This document shows positions 32,542 to 41,696 of a DNA stretch of 64,000 nt, in pieces. The notes under the pieces were generated by a model, which ran no database searches, was not told the origin of the DNA, and saw nothing but the letters and a program-made list of their open reading frames with translations. This DNA is from JACVRW01 sp963751105 (GTDB taxonomy: Bacteria; Actinomycetota; Thermoleophilia; Solirubrobacterales; Thermoleophilaceae): assembly GCA_963751105.1 (NCBI GenBank), contig CAVVTG010000002.1, positions 1,364,001 through 1,428,000 of the forward strand. Direction: 5' to 3'. How positions within the stretch are numbered: position 1 is the first letter of the stretch; each line of letters starts with the position of its first letter. The translations under genes and the position numbers were made by a program.

Positions 32542-34833
32542 ATGAGTTTTGACGTGAGCCGGGTCTCGCTCGAGATGGGCGGGAGCTCGATCGAGTTCGA
32601 GACCGGCAAGCTCGCCAAGCAGGCGGGCGGCTCCGTCGTCGTCACCGCGGGGGACACAAAGGTCCTCTGCACGGCAACCGCCGGCAACACTCGCGACGTC
32701 GACTTCCTACCCCTGACCGTCGACGTGGAGGAGCGGATGTACGCCGCGGGCAAGATCCCCGGCAGCTTCTTCAAGCGCGAGGGACGGGCCGGTGAGAAGG
32801 CGACGCTCACGGCGCGCATGATCGACCGGCCCCTGCGCCCGCTCTTCCCCAAGGGCTGGCGGCGCGAGACGCAGCTGGTGTCGATCCCGATGTCGATCGA
32901 CCACGAGCACCCCTACGACATCCTGGCCATGAACGGCGCCAGCGCCGCGCTGATGATCTCGGACATCCCCTTCCCGATGCCGGTCGGCGCCGTGCGCATC
33001 GGCCAGGACGGCGAGGGCAACTTCCTCGTCAACCCCGAGGAGGAGTGGCTGCTCGAGTCCCCGCTCGACCTGGTGGTCGCGGGCACCGAGGAGGCCATTC
33101 TCATGGTCGAAGCCGGCGCCAGCGAGATCACCGAGGCCGAGATCCTCGATGCGCTCGACATCGCCCACGCCGAGATCAAGCGCCTCTGCGAGGCGCAGCA
33201 CGACCTGCGCAGGCAGGCCGGCAAGGACAAGGACGAGGTCACGCCGCCGCAGATCGACGAGGCGGTCACGACCGAGGTCAAGTCGCGCTTCGGCAGCGCG
33301 CTCGAGGAGGCCACCCAGGTGGTCGACAAGCTCGAGCGCCAAGAGGCGACCAAGCGGGTCGAGGAGGAGGCGCTCGAGGCGCTCTCCGGCAACCCGGACG
33401 AGCCGGACACCTACCACGACCGGCGCTCTCAGGTCCAGGCCGCGTTCGACAAGCTGGAGAAGGAGATCATCCGGCACCGCATCGCCGTCGACAAGAAGCG
33501 CCCGGACGGCCGCGCCGCCGAGGAGATCCGCGAGATCTGGATCGAGGTGCCGGCCGCTCCGCGCGTGCACGGCTCGGCGATCTTCACCCGCGGCCAGACA
33601 CAGGCGTACTCGGTCGCCGCGCTCGGCACCACGCGTGACGAGATGCGTCTCGACACGCTAGGGCTGCAGGAGAAGAAGCACTACTTCCACCACTACAACT
33701 TCCCGCCGTTCTCGGTGGGTGAGGCCGGCTTCATGCGCGGCCCCAAGCGCCGCGACATCGGCCACGGCGCGCTCGCCGAGCGGGCGCTCGTGCCGGTGGT
33801 GCCGACGGTGGAGGACTTCCCCTACACGATCCGCGTGGTCTCGGACATCCTCGAGTCGAACGGCTCGAGCTCGATGGCCTCGGTATGCGGATCGACGCTG
33901 TCGCTGATGGACGCCGGTGTGCCGATCAAGGCGCCGGTGGCCGGAGTGGCCATGGGCCTCATCAAGGAGGGCGACGACTACATCGTCCTCACCGACATCG
34001 CGGGCGTGGAGGACCATCTGGGCGACATGGACTTCAAGGTCGCCGGCACCGCCGAGGGCATCACCGCCCTCCAGATGGACATCAAGATCACCGGCGTGAC
34101 GTTCGACATCCTGCGCGACGCGCTCACGCAGGCCAAGGACGCCCGGCTGTCGATCCTCGGCAAGATGAACGAGGCGATCGCCGAGCCGCGCGCCGAGCTG
34201 TCGCAGTACGCCCCGCGGATCTCGCAGATCCAGATCGACACCGAGAAGATCGGCGCGGTCATCGGCAAGGGCGGCGAGACGATCCGGGCGCTGTCGGAGG
34301 AGTTCGACGCCCAGATCGACATCGACGACGACGGCACGATTCGCATCTACGCCCAGTCGGGCGACCAGGGCGACGCCCTGACCGACCGGATCCGCTCGAT
34401 GACCAAGGAGGTCGAGGTCGGCGACGAGTTCACCGGCAAGGTCGTGAAGACGACCACCTTCGGCGCCTTCGTCGAGCTGGCCAAGGGCACCGACGGCCTG
34501 CTGCACATCTCGAACCTGAAGCCCGGAGAGCGGGTCAACACGGTCGAGGAGGTCATCAACCGCGGCGACGAGGTGGAGGTCAAGGTCGTCGAGGTGGACC
34601 GCGAGCGTGGCCGGATCGGCCTGCGCCTGGCGGAGGACCCGGAGATCTCCGGCAAGTCCGCCGAGGAGCTGGCCTCCATGGGCACCGGCGACAAGGGTGG
34701 CCGGGGCGACCGCGGCGGCGACCGCGGGCGCGGCCGCCGTGACCGCGGAAACGGCGGTGGGCGTGACCGGGACCGTAGCGGCGATCGCTCGGGTTACCGC
34801 GACCGCGACCGGGACCGGGGCCGCACCGAGTGA
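32542..34833 (+). CDS. pnp: Polyribonucleotide nucleotidyltransferase (PNPase)
   Basis: 763 residues. 3'-5' phosphorolytic exoribonuclease. Two RNase PH domains (SSIEFETGKLAKQAGGSVVV, then APRVHGSAIFTRGQTQAYSV and FSVGEAGFMRGPKRRDIGHG) flank a helical domain. KH domain: KIGAVIGKGGETIRAL. S1 domain: VGDEFTGKVVKTTTFGAFVE. The last 45 residues are an Arg/Gly/Asp-rich tail, probably extra RNA contact. ATG 32542 has AAAGGA 5 bases upstream; an in-frame ATG at 32500 would add 14 unlikely residues. A small hairpin, GCCGCC/GGCGGC, lies just upstream. Confidence 0.97.
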   Translation: MSFDVSRVSLEMGGSSIEFETGKLAKQAGGSVVVTAGDTKVLCTATAGNTRDVDFLPLTVDVEERMYAAGKIPGSFFKREGRAGEKATLTARMIDRPLRPLFPKGWRRETQLVSIPMSIDHEHPYDILAMNGASAALMISDIPFPMPVGAVRIGQDGEGNFLVNPEEEWLLESPLDLVVAGTEEAILMVEAGASEITEAEILDALDIAHAEIKRLCEAQHDLRRQAGKDKDEVTPPQIDEAVTTEVKSRFGSALEEATQVVDKLERQEATKRVEEEALEALSGNPDEPDTYHDRRSQVQAAFDKLEKEIIRHRIAVDKKRPDGRAAEEIREIWIEVPAAPRVHGSAIFTRGQTQAYSVAALGTTRDEMRLDTLGLQEKKHYFHHYNFPPFSVGEAGFMRGPKRRDIGHGALAERALVPVVPTVEDFPYTIRVVSDILESNGSSSMASVCGSTLSLMDAGVPIKAPVAGVAMGLIKEGDDYIVLTDIAGVEDHLGDMDFKVAGTAEGITALQMDIKITGVTFDILRDALTQAKDARLSILGKMNEAIAEPRAELSQYAPRISQIQIDTEKIGAVIGKGGETIRALSEEFDAQIDIDDDGTIRIYAQSGDQGDALTDRIRSMTKEVEVGDEFTGKVVKTTTFGAFVELAKGTDGLLHISNLKPGERVNTVEEVINRGDEVEVKVVEVDRERGRIGLRLAEDPEISGKSAEELASMGTGDKGGRGDRGGDRGRGRRDRGNGGGRDRDRSGDRSGYRDRDRDRGRTE

Positions 34834-36110
34834 GCAACGGGCCCGCCAGCATCACGACCCTGGACTCGGGGGTCCGGGTGGTGACCGAGGCCATGCCCTC
34901 GGTCCGCTCGATCGCCCTCGGGTTCATGGTCCGTGCCGGCTCGCGCGACGAGGCCCCCGAGCAGGCCGGGATCTCGCACTTCCTCGAGCACCTGCTGTTC
35001 AAGGGGACCGATCGTTTCTCGTCGCTGGAGATCGACGAGGCCTTCGACGCCATGGGCGCGGAGGTCAACGCCGGCACCAGCAAGGAGACGACGTCGGTCT
35101 ACTCGCGCTTCCTCGACGGGCACCTGGAGCGCGCTTTCGACGTGCTCCAGGACATGGTCCAGCGGCCCGCCTATCCGGACATCGATTCCGAGCGTCAGGT
35201 GGTGATCGAGGAGATCGCCATGTACGAGGACGAGCCCCAGGACAAGGTGCACGACGTGCTGGCCGGCGCCGTCTTCGGCGACCACCCGCTGGGACGGCCG
35301 ATAATCGGCCGCGCCGAGGTGGTGTCGTCGGTGCCGGTACCGCAGATAGCGGCCTGGCACGACGGGCGCTACGTGCCGGGCAACATCGTGGTGGCCGCGG
35401 CCGGGAACCTCGAGCACGAGCGCATCGTGTCGCTCGTGGAGTCGAGCTTCCCGGGCACGGGAGCCGCACCGGCCGTGGGCCCATCGCCCAACGGCAGCGC
35501 CCCCGCGCTGCGCTTCCACGAGAAGGACACCGAGCAGTACCACCTGTGCCTCGGTGGTCCGGGCATTCCCCGCGGAGACGACCGTCGCTTCGCGCTGCGC
35601 ATCCTCGACACGATCTTCGGCGGCTCCACCTCCTCGCGCCTCTTCCAGGAGGTGCGCGAGAAGCGGGGCCTGGCCTACGCCGTCTTCTCCTACGCCAGCC
35701 ACTACGCCGACAGCGGCCAGGTCGCCGTGTACGTGGGCACCCGGCCCGACAACGTGGCCGAGGCGATGGACGTGCTGGGGGCCGAGCTGGCCCGCGTGCA
35801 GGAGGACGGCGTGAGCGAAGCGGAGCTCGAGCGCGCCCGCGAGAACATCAAGGGGCGCACCGTGCTCTCGATGGAGTCGACGCTCACGCGGATGAACCGG
35901 CTGGGCAGCTCGGTGCTCATGGGCGTGCCGCTGCTCACCGTCGACGAGCTGCTCGCCGCCTTCGACGCCGTGACGCTGGACGAGGTGAACGCGCTTGCGC
36001 GGGAGCTGTGGCAGCCCGAGCGGCTGTCGGCGGCAGGCGTGGGCTCGGACGAAGCCGCCTTCCGCTCGGCGGTCGAAGCAGTCAGTCCGGCGCTCGCAGC
36101 CGCGGCGTGA
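34830..36110 (+). CDS. M16-family zinc peptidase (PepR/mitochondrial processing peptidase-like)
   Basis: 426 residues. Seen: the inverted zinc motif in GISHFLEHLLFKGT (HxxEH), EVNAGTSKETTSVYSRFL, the downstream Glu in VVIEEIAMYEDEPQD, HPLGRPIIG and the C-terminal half with YHLCLGGPGIPRGDDRR and FGGSTSSRLFQEVREKRGLAY. Single-chain M16B size. GTG 34830 overlaps the pnp TGA. The order pnp-pepR-dapB is also found in mycobacteria. Cytoplasmic; natural substrate unknown. Confidence 0.9.
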   Translation: MSNGPASITTLDSGVRVVTEAMPSVRSIALGFMVRAGSRDEAPEQAGISHFLEHLLFKGTDRFSSLEIDEAFDAMGAEVNAGTSKETTSVYSRFLDGHLERAFDVLQDMVQRPAYPDIDSERQVVIEEIAMYEDEPQDKVHDVLAGAVFGDHPLGRPIIGRAEVVSSVPVPQIAAWHDGRYVPGNIVVAAAGNLEHERIVSLVESSFPGTGAAPAVGPSPNGSAPALRFHEKDTEQYHLCLGGPGIPRGDDRRFALRILDTIFGGSTSSRLFQEVREKRGLAYAVFSYASHYADSGQVAVYVGTRPDNVAEAMDVLGAELARVQEDGVSEAELERARENIKGRTVLSMESTLTRMNRLGSSVLMGVPLLTVDELLAAFDAVTLDEVNALARELWQPERLSAAGVGSDEAAFRSAVEAVSPALAAAA

Positions 36111-36763
36111 TCAACGTCGCCGTCTCCGGCGCCTCCGGGCGCATGGGGCAGGCGGTGTGCCACGCGGTCGAGGGCGCCGAGGACATGGCCCTGGTGGGCC
36201 GCGCCGACCCTCTGCTGGAAACCGGGCTGGCCGACGTGCTCGGCGACGCGGACGTGGTGGTGGACTTCTCCACCCCCGACAGCGCCCTGGGCAACGCCCG
36301 CACCTGCGTGGAGGCGGGGGTGCACTGCGTGATGGGCACCACCGGCGCCGATTTCTCCGAGCTCGAGGGAGTCGGGGAGGGCAACCTCTTCGTGGCGCCG
36401 AACTTCGCCATCGGCGCGGTGCTGATGATGCAGCTGTCGGAGCAGGTGGCCCGGCACATGCCCGAGTGCGAGATCATCGAGCTGCACCACGACCGCAAGC
36501 TCGACGCCCCCTCCGGCACCGCGGCACGGACCGCCGAGCTGATCCGCGCCGCCGGCGGGAACGTGCACGAGCCCATCCACTCCGTGCGGTTGCCCGGGCT
36601 CGTGGCCCATCAGGAGGTTGTGTTCGGCGGCCTCGGGCAGACGCTGACCATCCGCCACGATTCGGTGGCCCGCGACTCGTTCATGCCCGGCGTGCTGCTG
36701 GCCGTGCGACGTGTGGGCTCGCTCGAGCGCTCGCCGACCGTGGGCCTCGAGCAGCTTCTCTAA
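36107..36763 (+). CDS. dapB: 4-hydroxy-tetrahydrodipicolinate reductase
   Basis: 218 residues, shorter than the usual 245-270. Second committed step of the diaminopimelate/lysine pathway. Seen: INVAVSGASGRMGQAVCHAV (NAD-binding), VVDFSTPDSAL, VMGTTGADFSE, VAPNFAIGAVLMMQLS, and the catalytic ELHHDRKLDAPSGTA with HH..K and the DAPSGTA motif. The missing length lies in the first Rossmann half. GTG 36107 overlaps the peptidase stop (GTGA). Confidence 0.93.
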   Translation: MINVAVSGASGRMGQAVCHAVEGAEDMALVGRADPLLETGLADVLGDADVVVDFSTPDSALGNARTCVEAGVHCVMGTTGADFSELEGVGEGNLFVAPNFAIGAVLMMQLSEQVARHMPECEIIELHHDRKLDAPSGTAARTAELIRAAGGNVHEPIHSVRLPGLVAHQEVVFGGLGQTLTIRHDSVARDSFMPGVLLAVRRVGSLERSPTVGLEQLL

Positions 36764-36783
36764 GGTTCTCTAGCTTTCCCCTC

Positions 36784-37524
36784 GTGGACTCCGGAGCGGA
36801 ACGCAAGCGGCGGCTGGCCCTGCTCGGCGGCGCTGTGGCGCTGGCCGCCATCGTCGTCGTGGTGGCCATCGTGATCAGCCAGGGCGGCGACGACGGCGAC
36901 ACCACCCAGCCGGCGGGCGGCGGGAGTGGCGGGGGCACGGGGCAGAGCGCCGAGGTGAGCGACATCTCGGCGGGCATCCCGCAACGCGGAGTGACCCTCG
37001 GCGATCCCGGGGCGCCGGCCACGCTGATCGAGTTCGCGGATCTTCAGTGCCCGTTCTGTGCGGAGTTCGCCACCCAGGCGCTGCCCACGGTCATCGACGA
37101 GTACGTGCGCGACGGGCGGCTCAAGCTCGAGCTGCGGCTGCTGGCCTTCCTGGGCCCCGACTCCGAGCGCGGCGCCGAGGTGGCCGCTGCGGCCACCCTT
37201 CAGGACCGCCTGTGGCCCTTCAGCGAGCTGTTCTTCCAGAACCAGGGACCCGAGAACTCGGGCTACGCCACCGACCGTTTCCTCCGCGGGCTGGCTCGTG
37301 AGACCCCCGGCCTGAACGTGGACCGCCTGTCGGAGGACCTCGACAGCCCCGCCGCACGTCGCCTGATCCGCCAGGCGGAGCGCCAGGCCCAGGACCTCGG
37401 AGTCGAGGGCACCCCGAGCTTCTTCGTGGTGCGCGGCGGAGAGGCTCCACGTCCGCTCGAGTTGAGCTCGCTCGACGCGGACAGCTTCACGGCTGCGCTG
37501 GACGAGGCCCTCGGGGGCGGATGA
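36784..37524 (+). CDS. Membrane-anchored DsbA-family thiol oxidoreductase
   Basis: 246 residues. Residues 8-32 (KRRLALLGGAVALAAIVVVV) are an N-terminal membrane anchor, followed by a Gly/Ser/Thr-rich linker to about residue 65. Then a DsbA fold: GDPGAPATLIEFADLQCPFC (CPFC at residues 89-92), PFSELFFQNQGPENSGYATD and the cis-Pro loop GVEGTPSFFVV. It acts outside the membrane, introducing disulfides, with the VKOR protein encoded next as its oxidant. GTG 36784 is the only start that keeps the basic-plus-hydrophobic anchor. Confidence 0.9.
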   Translation: MDSGAERKRRLALLGGAVALAAIVVVVAIVISQGGDDGDTTQPAGGGSGGGTGQSAEVSDISAGIPQRGVTLGDPGAPATLIEFADLQCPFCAEFATQALPTVIDEYVRDGRLKLELRLLAFLGPDSERGAEVAAAATLQDRLWPFSELFFQNQGPENSGYATDRFLRGLARETPGLNVDRLSEDLDSPAARRLIRQAERQAQDLGVEGTPSFFVVRGGEAPRPLELSSLDADSFTAALDEALGGG

Positions 37525-37958
37525 GCGACCGCGCGCTGCGGCAGGTCGCGGCGGCGCTTTCCGTGCTGGGCCTGGCGGTGGCCGGCTACCTGACCTACGT
37601 CCACTACGCCGAGCTGTCGCCGATCTGTGCCGGCGGGGGCGCCGGGTGTGAGCGGGTGCAGAACTCGAGCTACGCCGAATTCGCCGGAGCGCCGGTGGCC
37701 GTGCTCGGGCTGGCCGGCTACGCGCTGATCCTGGGCTCGCTCTGGATCCCGGGCGAGACCGGTCGCGTCGCGGGCGCCGTGCTCGCGCTCGCCGGTTTCG
37801 GCTTCAGCGCGTACCTCACCTGGCTGGAGCTGTTCGAGATCGACGCGATCTGCCAGTGGTGCGTGGTGAGCGCCGTGCTGATGACCGGGCTTGGTGCGGT
37901 CACCGTGCTACGGATCCTGCGCCCCGGCGGCGACGCGAGGCGTCAGGCCGCGGTCTGA
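37521..37958 (+). CDS. Vitamin K epoxide reductase (VKOR) family protein
   Basis: 145 residues with four predicted membrane helices. Bacterial VKOR reoxidises DsbA using quinone. Seen: loop cysteines C36 and C43 (PICAGGGAGCERVQNSSYAE) and the quinone-side CxxC at residues 111-114 (AICQWCVVS), the full VKOR set. Coupled to the DsbA gene by ATGA, which strongly supports the functional pair. The stop region overlaps the convergent DUF3052 gene by 16 bases. Confidence 0.92.
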   Translation: MSDRALRQVAAALSVLGLAVAGYLTYVHYAELSPICAGGGAGCERVQNSSYAEFAGAPVAVLGLAGYALILGSLWIPGETGRVAGAVLALAGFGFSAYLTWLELFEIDAICQWCVVSAVLMTGLGAVTVLRILRPGGDARRQAAV

Positions 37959-38368
37959 CTGCCGCTGCCGCGCAGGGCGCGCGGCACCACGAAGCGGATC
38001 CCCGAGCGGTCCTCGTCGATCGAGCAGGTCTTGTTGTCGATCAGGCCGAGACGCTTGGCGTGGGGGACGAGCGACATCTGGTTGATGTAGTTCTCGTGGC
38101 CCCGCTTGCGCGTGATGATCCACAGGAAGCCGGTGTCGCGCAGGCGGGAGCGGTAGCGGATGAGGGCCTCCCTGGCGCCATCCTCCGACTCCACCAGCAC
38201 GATCGCGCCGTCCAGCTCTCCCGAGCGAACCAGCCCCCGCCCGAGCGCGTCCTTGACGTCCGCGCGCAGGCCTGGTCCCACATCACCGGTGATCTCCACC
38301 CGCTGATCGGGCTTCACGCCCAGCTTCTGGATGGTGCTGCGGTGGCTGTAGTCGCGCTCAGGAGACAT
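37943..38368 (-). CDS. DUF3052-family protein
   Basis: 141 residues. Resembles the actinobacterial DUF3052 family of unknown function. Seen: YSHRSTIQKLGVKPDQRVEI, ADVKDALGRGLVRSG, GAIVLVESEDGAREALIRYR and a late GFLWIITRKRG; the protein ends with LIDNKTCSIDEDRSGIRFVV. No catalytic motif, signal or membrane segment. ATG 38368. Convergent with the VKOR gene, divergent from a small gene at 38460. Confidence 0.75.
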   Translation of the reverse strand: MSPERDYSHRSTIQKLGVKPDQRVEITGDVGPGLRADVKDALGRGLVRSGELDGAIVLVESEDGAREALIRYRSRLRDTGFLWIITRKRGHENYINQMSLVPHAKRLGLIDNKTCSIDEDRSGIRFVVPRALRGSGSQTAA

Positions 38369-38426
38369 CTACGGACTCTCAATTCTGGCATTAGCGGCGG
38401 AGCCCTCCGTAGTCCTGCCTGCGCGC

Positions 38427-38432
38427 TAAGGT
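38427..38432 (+). promoter_or_regulatory. -10 box of the small helical protein gene
   Basis: TAAGGT, about 28 bases before ATG 38460, followed by a strong GGAGGAGA ribosome-binding site (38447-38454). No -35 match at 17 bp. Confidence 0.45.
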
Positions 38433-38459
38433 GCTTCGACGCGAACGGAGGAGAATGGG

Positions 38460-38717
38460 ATGGGCTTCATGGACAAGGCGAAGCAGCTGGCCGAGCAGGC
38501 TCAGCAGAAGCTCGACGAAGCTCAGGAGAGCTTCAACCAGCAGAGCTCGCAGTCCGATGCCCCCGAGGGCCAGACCACGCAGTACGACCAGCACGGCCGC
38601 CCGGTCGAGCCGGCGCCCCCGGCGGCCGAGGCGGCGCCGCCCCCCGACGCTCCGGCTGAGCGCCCCGCCGGCGACGCCGACGCCAGCCCCGACCCGTTCA
38701 AGCCGCTCCAACAGTGA
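38460..38717 (+). CDS. Small helical protein with disordered tail, unknown function
   Basis: 85 residues. The first 25 residues (MGFMDKAKQLAEQAQQKLDE) form an amphipathic, glutamine-rich helix as in many small actinobacterial proteins. The rest is Gln/Pro/Ala-rich and probably disordered (PAPPAAEAAPPPDAPAERP). No signal peptide. The excellent ribosome-binding site and promoter box support a real, expressed gene. GTGA overlap with a possible dapA start suggests cotranscription. Confidence 0.7.
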   Translation: MGFMDKAKQLAEQAQQKLDEAQESFNQQSSQSDAPEGQTTQYDQHGRPVEPAPPAAEAAPPPDAPAERPAGDADASPDPFKPLQQ

Positions 38718-38740
38718 GACGCCGCTTCAGCCGCCCTTAC

Positions 38741-39592
38741 ATGCCGATCGGAGGGATCCTCACCGCGATGGTCACGCCGTTCGATGCGAACGGCGAGCTC
38801 GACGAGGACGCGACCGTCCGCCTGATGCACCACCTGTGCGAGAACGGCTCGGACGGCCTGGTGCTGACCGGCAGCACCGGCGAGGCCGCCACGCTCACCG
38901 ACGAGGAGAAGGCCCGGCTCTGGGAGCTGGCCGTGGCCGAGCGCCCCGAAGGAGCCACCATCGTGGCCGGCACCGGCACCTATGACACGCGTCATACCGT
39001 CGAGCTGACCGAGCGCGCTGCCGAGCTCGGGGTGGACGCCGTGCTGGTGGTCACCCCCTACTACGTCAAGCCCAACCGGCGCGGCATCGTCGCCCACTTC
39101 GAGGCCGCCGCGGGTGCCAGCCACACGCCGGTGATCGTCTACAACATCCCGAGCCGCACCGCGGTGGACATTCCCAACGATCTCCTGGCCGAGCTCGGCC
39201 AGATCGACGGGATCGTGGCGGTCAAGCAGGCTCGCTACGAGGAGCTGGCCCCCATCGACGGTCTCGACCTGCTCGCCGGCAACGACGACGTGCTGGCGGA
39301 GGTGCTCGACCTGGGCGGCCCGGGCGGCATCCTCGTGTCTTCGCACCTCGTGGGGCGTGAGATGCGGCGCATGATCGACGAACCCGACGCCCGGCACGAG
39401 ATCGCGGCGTCGCTCGAGGATTTCTTCGAGGCCATGTTCGTCACCACCAACCCGATTCCGGTCAAGACCGCGCTCGGGCTCGCCGGCCACGACGTGGGCG
39501 GGCTGCGGCTGCCGCTGGTGGAAGCCGACGAGCAGGAGCTCGCCGTGATCCGCCGTGCGCTCGAGCGGCACGACCTGCTGGCGGCCGTTTGA
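38741..39592 (+). CDS. dapA: 4-hydroxy-tetrahydrodipicolinate synthase
   Basis: 283 residues. Condenses pyruvate and aspartate semialdehyde. Seen: GGILTAMVTPFDANGELDED, TGSTGEAATLTDEEK (active-site Thr-Thr region), TGTYDTRHTVELTERAAELG, PYYVKPNRRGIVAHFEA, the catalytic Tyr in YNIPSRTAVDIP and the Schiff-base Lys in IVAVKQA. ATG 38741 gives the family-typical MPIGG start. GTG 38714, overlapping the previous stop as GTGA, is a possible alternative adding nine residues. Confidence 0.94.
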   Translation: MPIGGILTAMVTPFDANGELDEDATVRLMHHLCENGSDGLVLTGSTGEAATLTDEEKARLWELAVAERPEGATIVAGTGTYDTRHTVELTERAAELGVDAVLVVTPYYVKPNRRGIVAHFEAAAGASHTPVIVYNIPSRTAVDIPNDLLAELGQIDGIVAVKQARYEELAPIDGLDLLAGNDDVLAEVLDLGGPGGILVSSHLVGREMRRMIDEPDARHEIAASLEDFFEAMFVTTNPIPVKTALGLAGHDVGGLRLPLVEADEQELAVIRRALERHDLLAAV

Positions 39593-41253
39593 CCAAGTCC
39601 ACGCTGCGAGTACTGCCGCTCGGCGGGCTCGGCGAGATAGGCAAGAACATGATGGTCGTCGAGTACGACGACCGGATCGTGGTGGTGGACACCGGGCTGA
39701 TGTTCCCGACTCCAGACCAGCTCGGGATCGATCTGGTGCTGCCCGACTTCGCCTACCTGCGCGAGCGCGTGGAGGACATCGAGGCCATCGTGCTCACGCA
39801 CGGGCACGAGGACCACGTGGGCGCCCTGCCCTTCGTGCTGCGCGAGCTCGATCGGGTGCCGCCGGTCTACGGCGGGCCCTTGACGGCGGCCATGGTGCGC
39901 TCGAAGCTCGACGAGCACCGCCTCAAGGACGTCCTGGTCGAGGACATCCTGGCCACACAGAGCTTCGAGGCGGGCCCGTTTTCGGTCGAGATGGTGAAGA
40001 TGGCCCATTCGATCCCGGACGCGTTCGCGGTCGCGCTGAGCTGCGAGCTCGGCACGATGCTGATGACCGGCGACTACAAGTTCGACCAGACGCCTGTGGA
40101 CGGCGTGCCGGCCGATGTCTCGCGCCTCGCCGAGCTCGGCCGCGAGGGCCTGCTGCTCCTGTGCGGCGACTCCACCAACGCCGACCGCGCCGGCACGTCT
40201 CCGTCCGAGTCATCGGTGGGGCCTCGGCTGGAGGAGGTGTTCGCGCGCTGCAAGGGGCGCATCATCGTCACCTGCTTCGCCTCCAACATCCACCGGGTGC
40301 AGCAGGTGGTGGACGCCGCCGCCCAGCTGGGCCGCAAGGTATCGCTGGTCGGGCGCTCGATGCGCAAGAACACCAACATCGGCGGCATGCTCGGGCACAT
40401 CGACATTCCCGACGGCCTGCTGGTGGGAGCACGCGAGATCGAGGACTTCCCCGATCACAAGCTCGTGATCGTCTCCACCGGCAGCCAGGGCGAGCCGCTC
40501 TCGGCGTTGCGCCGCATGGCCCACGGCGATCACCCGCAGGTCGATCTTCACGACGGCGACACGGTCATCTTCTCCGCCACCGCGATCCCCGGCAACGAAC
40601 GAGCGGTCAACGAGACCATCGACCGCATCTACCGTCTGGGGGCGACGGTCATCACCGCCGCCGACGTGCCCGTGCACGCGTCGGGTCACGGCTACGCCGA
40701 GGAGCTCAAGCTGATGCTCAACCTGGTCAAGCCGGAATACGTCATGCCCGTTCACGGCGACTACAAGCGCCTGCGCCTGCACAGTGAGCTCGCGGAGGCG
40801 GTGGGGATCCCGTCCGAGTCGATCTTCCGTGGCGAGAACGGCCTGCCCCTCGAGGTCGGCCGGTCCGGTGCGCGCTTCGGCGAGCCCGAGCAGGCGGGAA
40901 TGATCTTCGTCGACGGCGTGGACGTGGGCGACATCGAGGACGTGGCCCTGCGCGACCGGCGCATGCTCTCAGCCGACGGCATCTTCATCGTCGTCGCCAC
41001 CATCGCCGAGCAGGACGGACGCTCGGTCGCGGCCCCTGAGGTGATCTTCCGCGGCGTCCCCTTCGTGGAGGACGACGACGGCTTCGTCGACGAGCTGCGA
41101 GGAGCCGTGGAGGATTCCCTGGCCCAGTCGGCCGACGAGGAGATCAGGGAGATCGACCTGCTCCAGGACCACCTGCACGACGACGTGGCCGAATTCGTCT
41201 ACGACCGCCTGAAGCGGCGGCCGATGATCCTGCCGGTGGTGGTGGAGGTCTAG
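39589..41253 (+). CDS. rnj: Ribonuclease J
   Basis: 554 residues. Metallo-beta-lactamase/beta-CASP endo- and 5'-3' exoribonuclease. Seen: LPLGGLGEIGKNMMVVEYDD, LTHGHEDHVGALPFVL (HxHxDH), MTGDYKFDQTP, LCGDSTNADRAG, the beta-CASP helix block TCFASNIHRVQQVVDAA, GSQGEPLSALRRMAHGDH and MPVHGDYKRLRLH. TTG 39589 overlaps the dapA TGA. The order dapA-rnj matches mycobacteria. RNase Y is also encoded in this window. Confidence 0.95.
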   Translation: MTKSTLRVLPLGGLGEIGKNMMVVEYDDRIVVVDTGLMFPTPDQLGIDLVLPDFAYLRERVEDIEAIVLTHGHEDHVGALPFVLRELDRVPPVYGGPLTAAMVRSKLDEHRLKDVLVEDILATQSFEAGPFSVEMVKMAHSIPDAFAVALSCELGTMLMTGDYKFDQTPVDGVPADVSRLAELGREGLLLLCGDSTNADRAGTSPSESSVGPRLEEVFARCKGRIIVTCFASNIHRVQQVVDAAAQLGRKVSLVGRSMRKNTNIGGMLGHIDIPDGLLVGAREIEDFPDHKLVIVSTGSQGEPLSALRRMAHGDHPQVDLHDGDTVIFSATAIPGNERAVNETIDRIYRLGATVITAADVPVHASGHGYAEELKLMLNLVKPEYVMPVHGDYKRLRLHSELAEAVGIPSESIFRGENGLPLEVGRSGARFGEPEQAGMIFVDGVDVGDIEDVALRDRRMLSADGIFIVVATIAEQDGRSVAAPEVIFRGVPFVEDDDGFVDELRGAVEDSLAQSADEEIREIDLLQDHLHDDVAEFVYDRLKRRPMILPVVVEV

Positions 41254-41268
41254 CCGAGCCGAGTTCGC

Positions 41269-41694
41269 TCAGTTCGGGATGACGCGAAAGCCCTGGCGGT
41301 GGCCAGCGTCCGCGAGGCGCTCGTCCAGGCAGACAAACTCGGCTCCCGCCGGGTCTCCCCGGGTCCAGGCAAGGGCCGCCGCAAGCTGGAAAGCGTCCGC
41401 AGCCCGGAGGGGATGCAGTGCCAGAACACGCTCTGCGGCCGCACGCAGCTTCGCGGTCGGCAGAACCTCGGCCCAGCTCTGGGCCAACAACGCGAGGAGA
41501 TCGAGCGAGCGTCGCACGCCGACAGCGTCGATCCCACCGGCACGCTCGCGCCGCCGCAAAGCGGAAACACACTCGACGGGACTTCCCCACCAGAGCGCGA
41601 CCTCAGCGTCGTCCCGGAGAAGACCGAGCATGTCCCGCGTAGCGGGCTCCTCTAGCAGCAGCGGGACTATCGCCGACGAGTCCCAGAAGCGCAT
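41269..41694 (-). CDS. vapC: PIN-domain toxin VapC
   Basis: 141 residues. PIN ribonuclease. Seen: the first acidic residue in FWDSSAIVPLLLEEP, the Glu region WGSPVECVSALRRRE, LRAADAFQLAAALAW with the third acidic residue and FVCLDERLADAG with the fourth. ATG 41694 is two bases after the vapB stop, the classical antitoxin-then-toxin order. Cognate RNA target unknown. Confidence 0.88.
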   Translation of the reverse strand: MRFWDSSAIVPLLLEEPATRDMLGLLRDDAEVALWWGSPVECVSALRRRERAGGIDAVGVRRSLDLLALLAQSWAEVLPTAKLRAAAERVLALHPLRAADAFQLAAALAWTRGDPAGAEFVCLDERLADAGHRQGFRVIPN

Positions 41695-41696
41695 GC

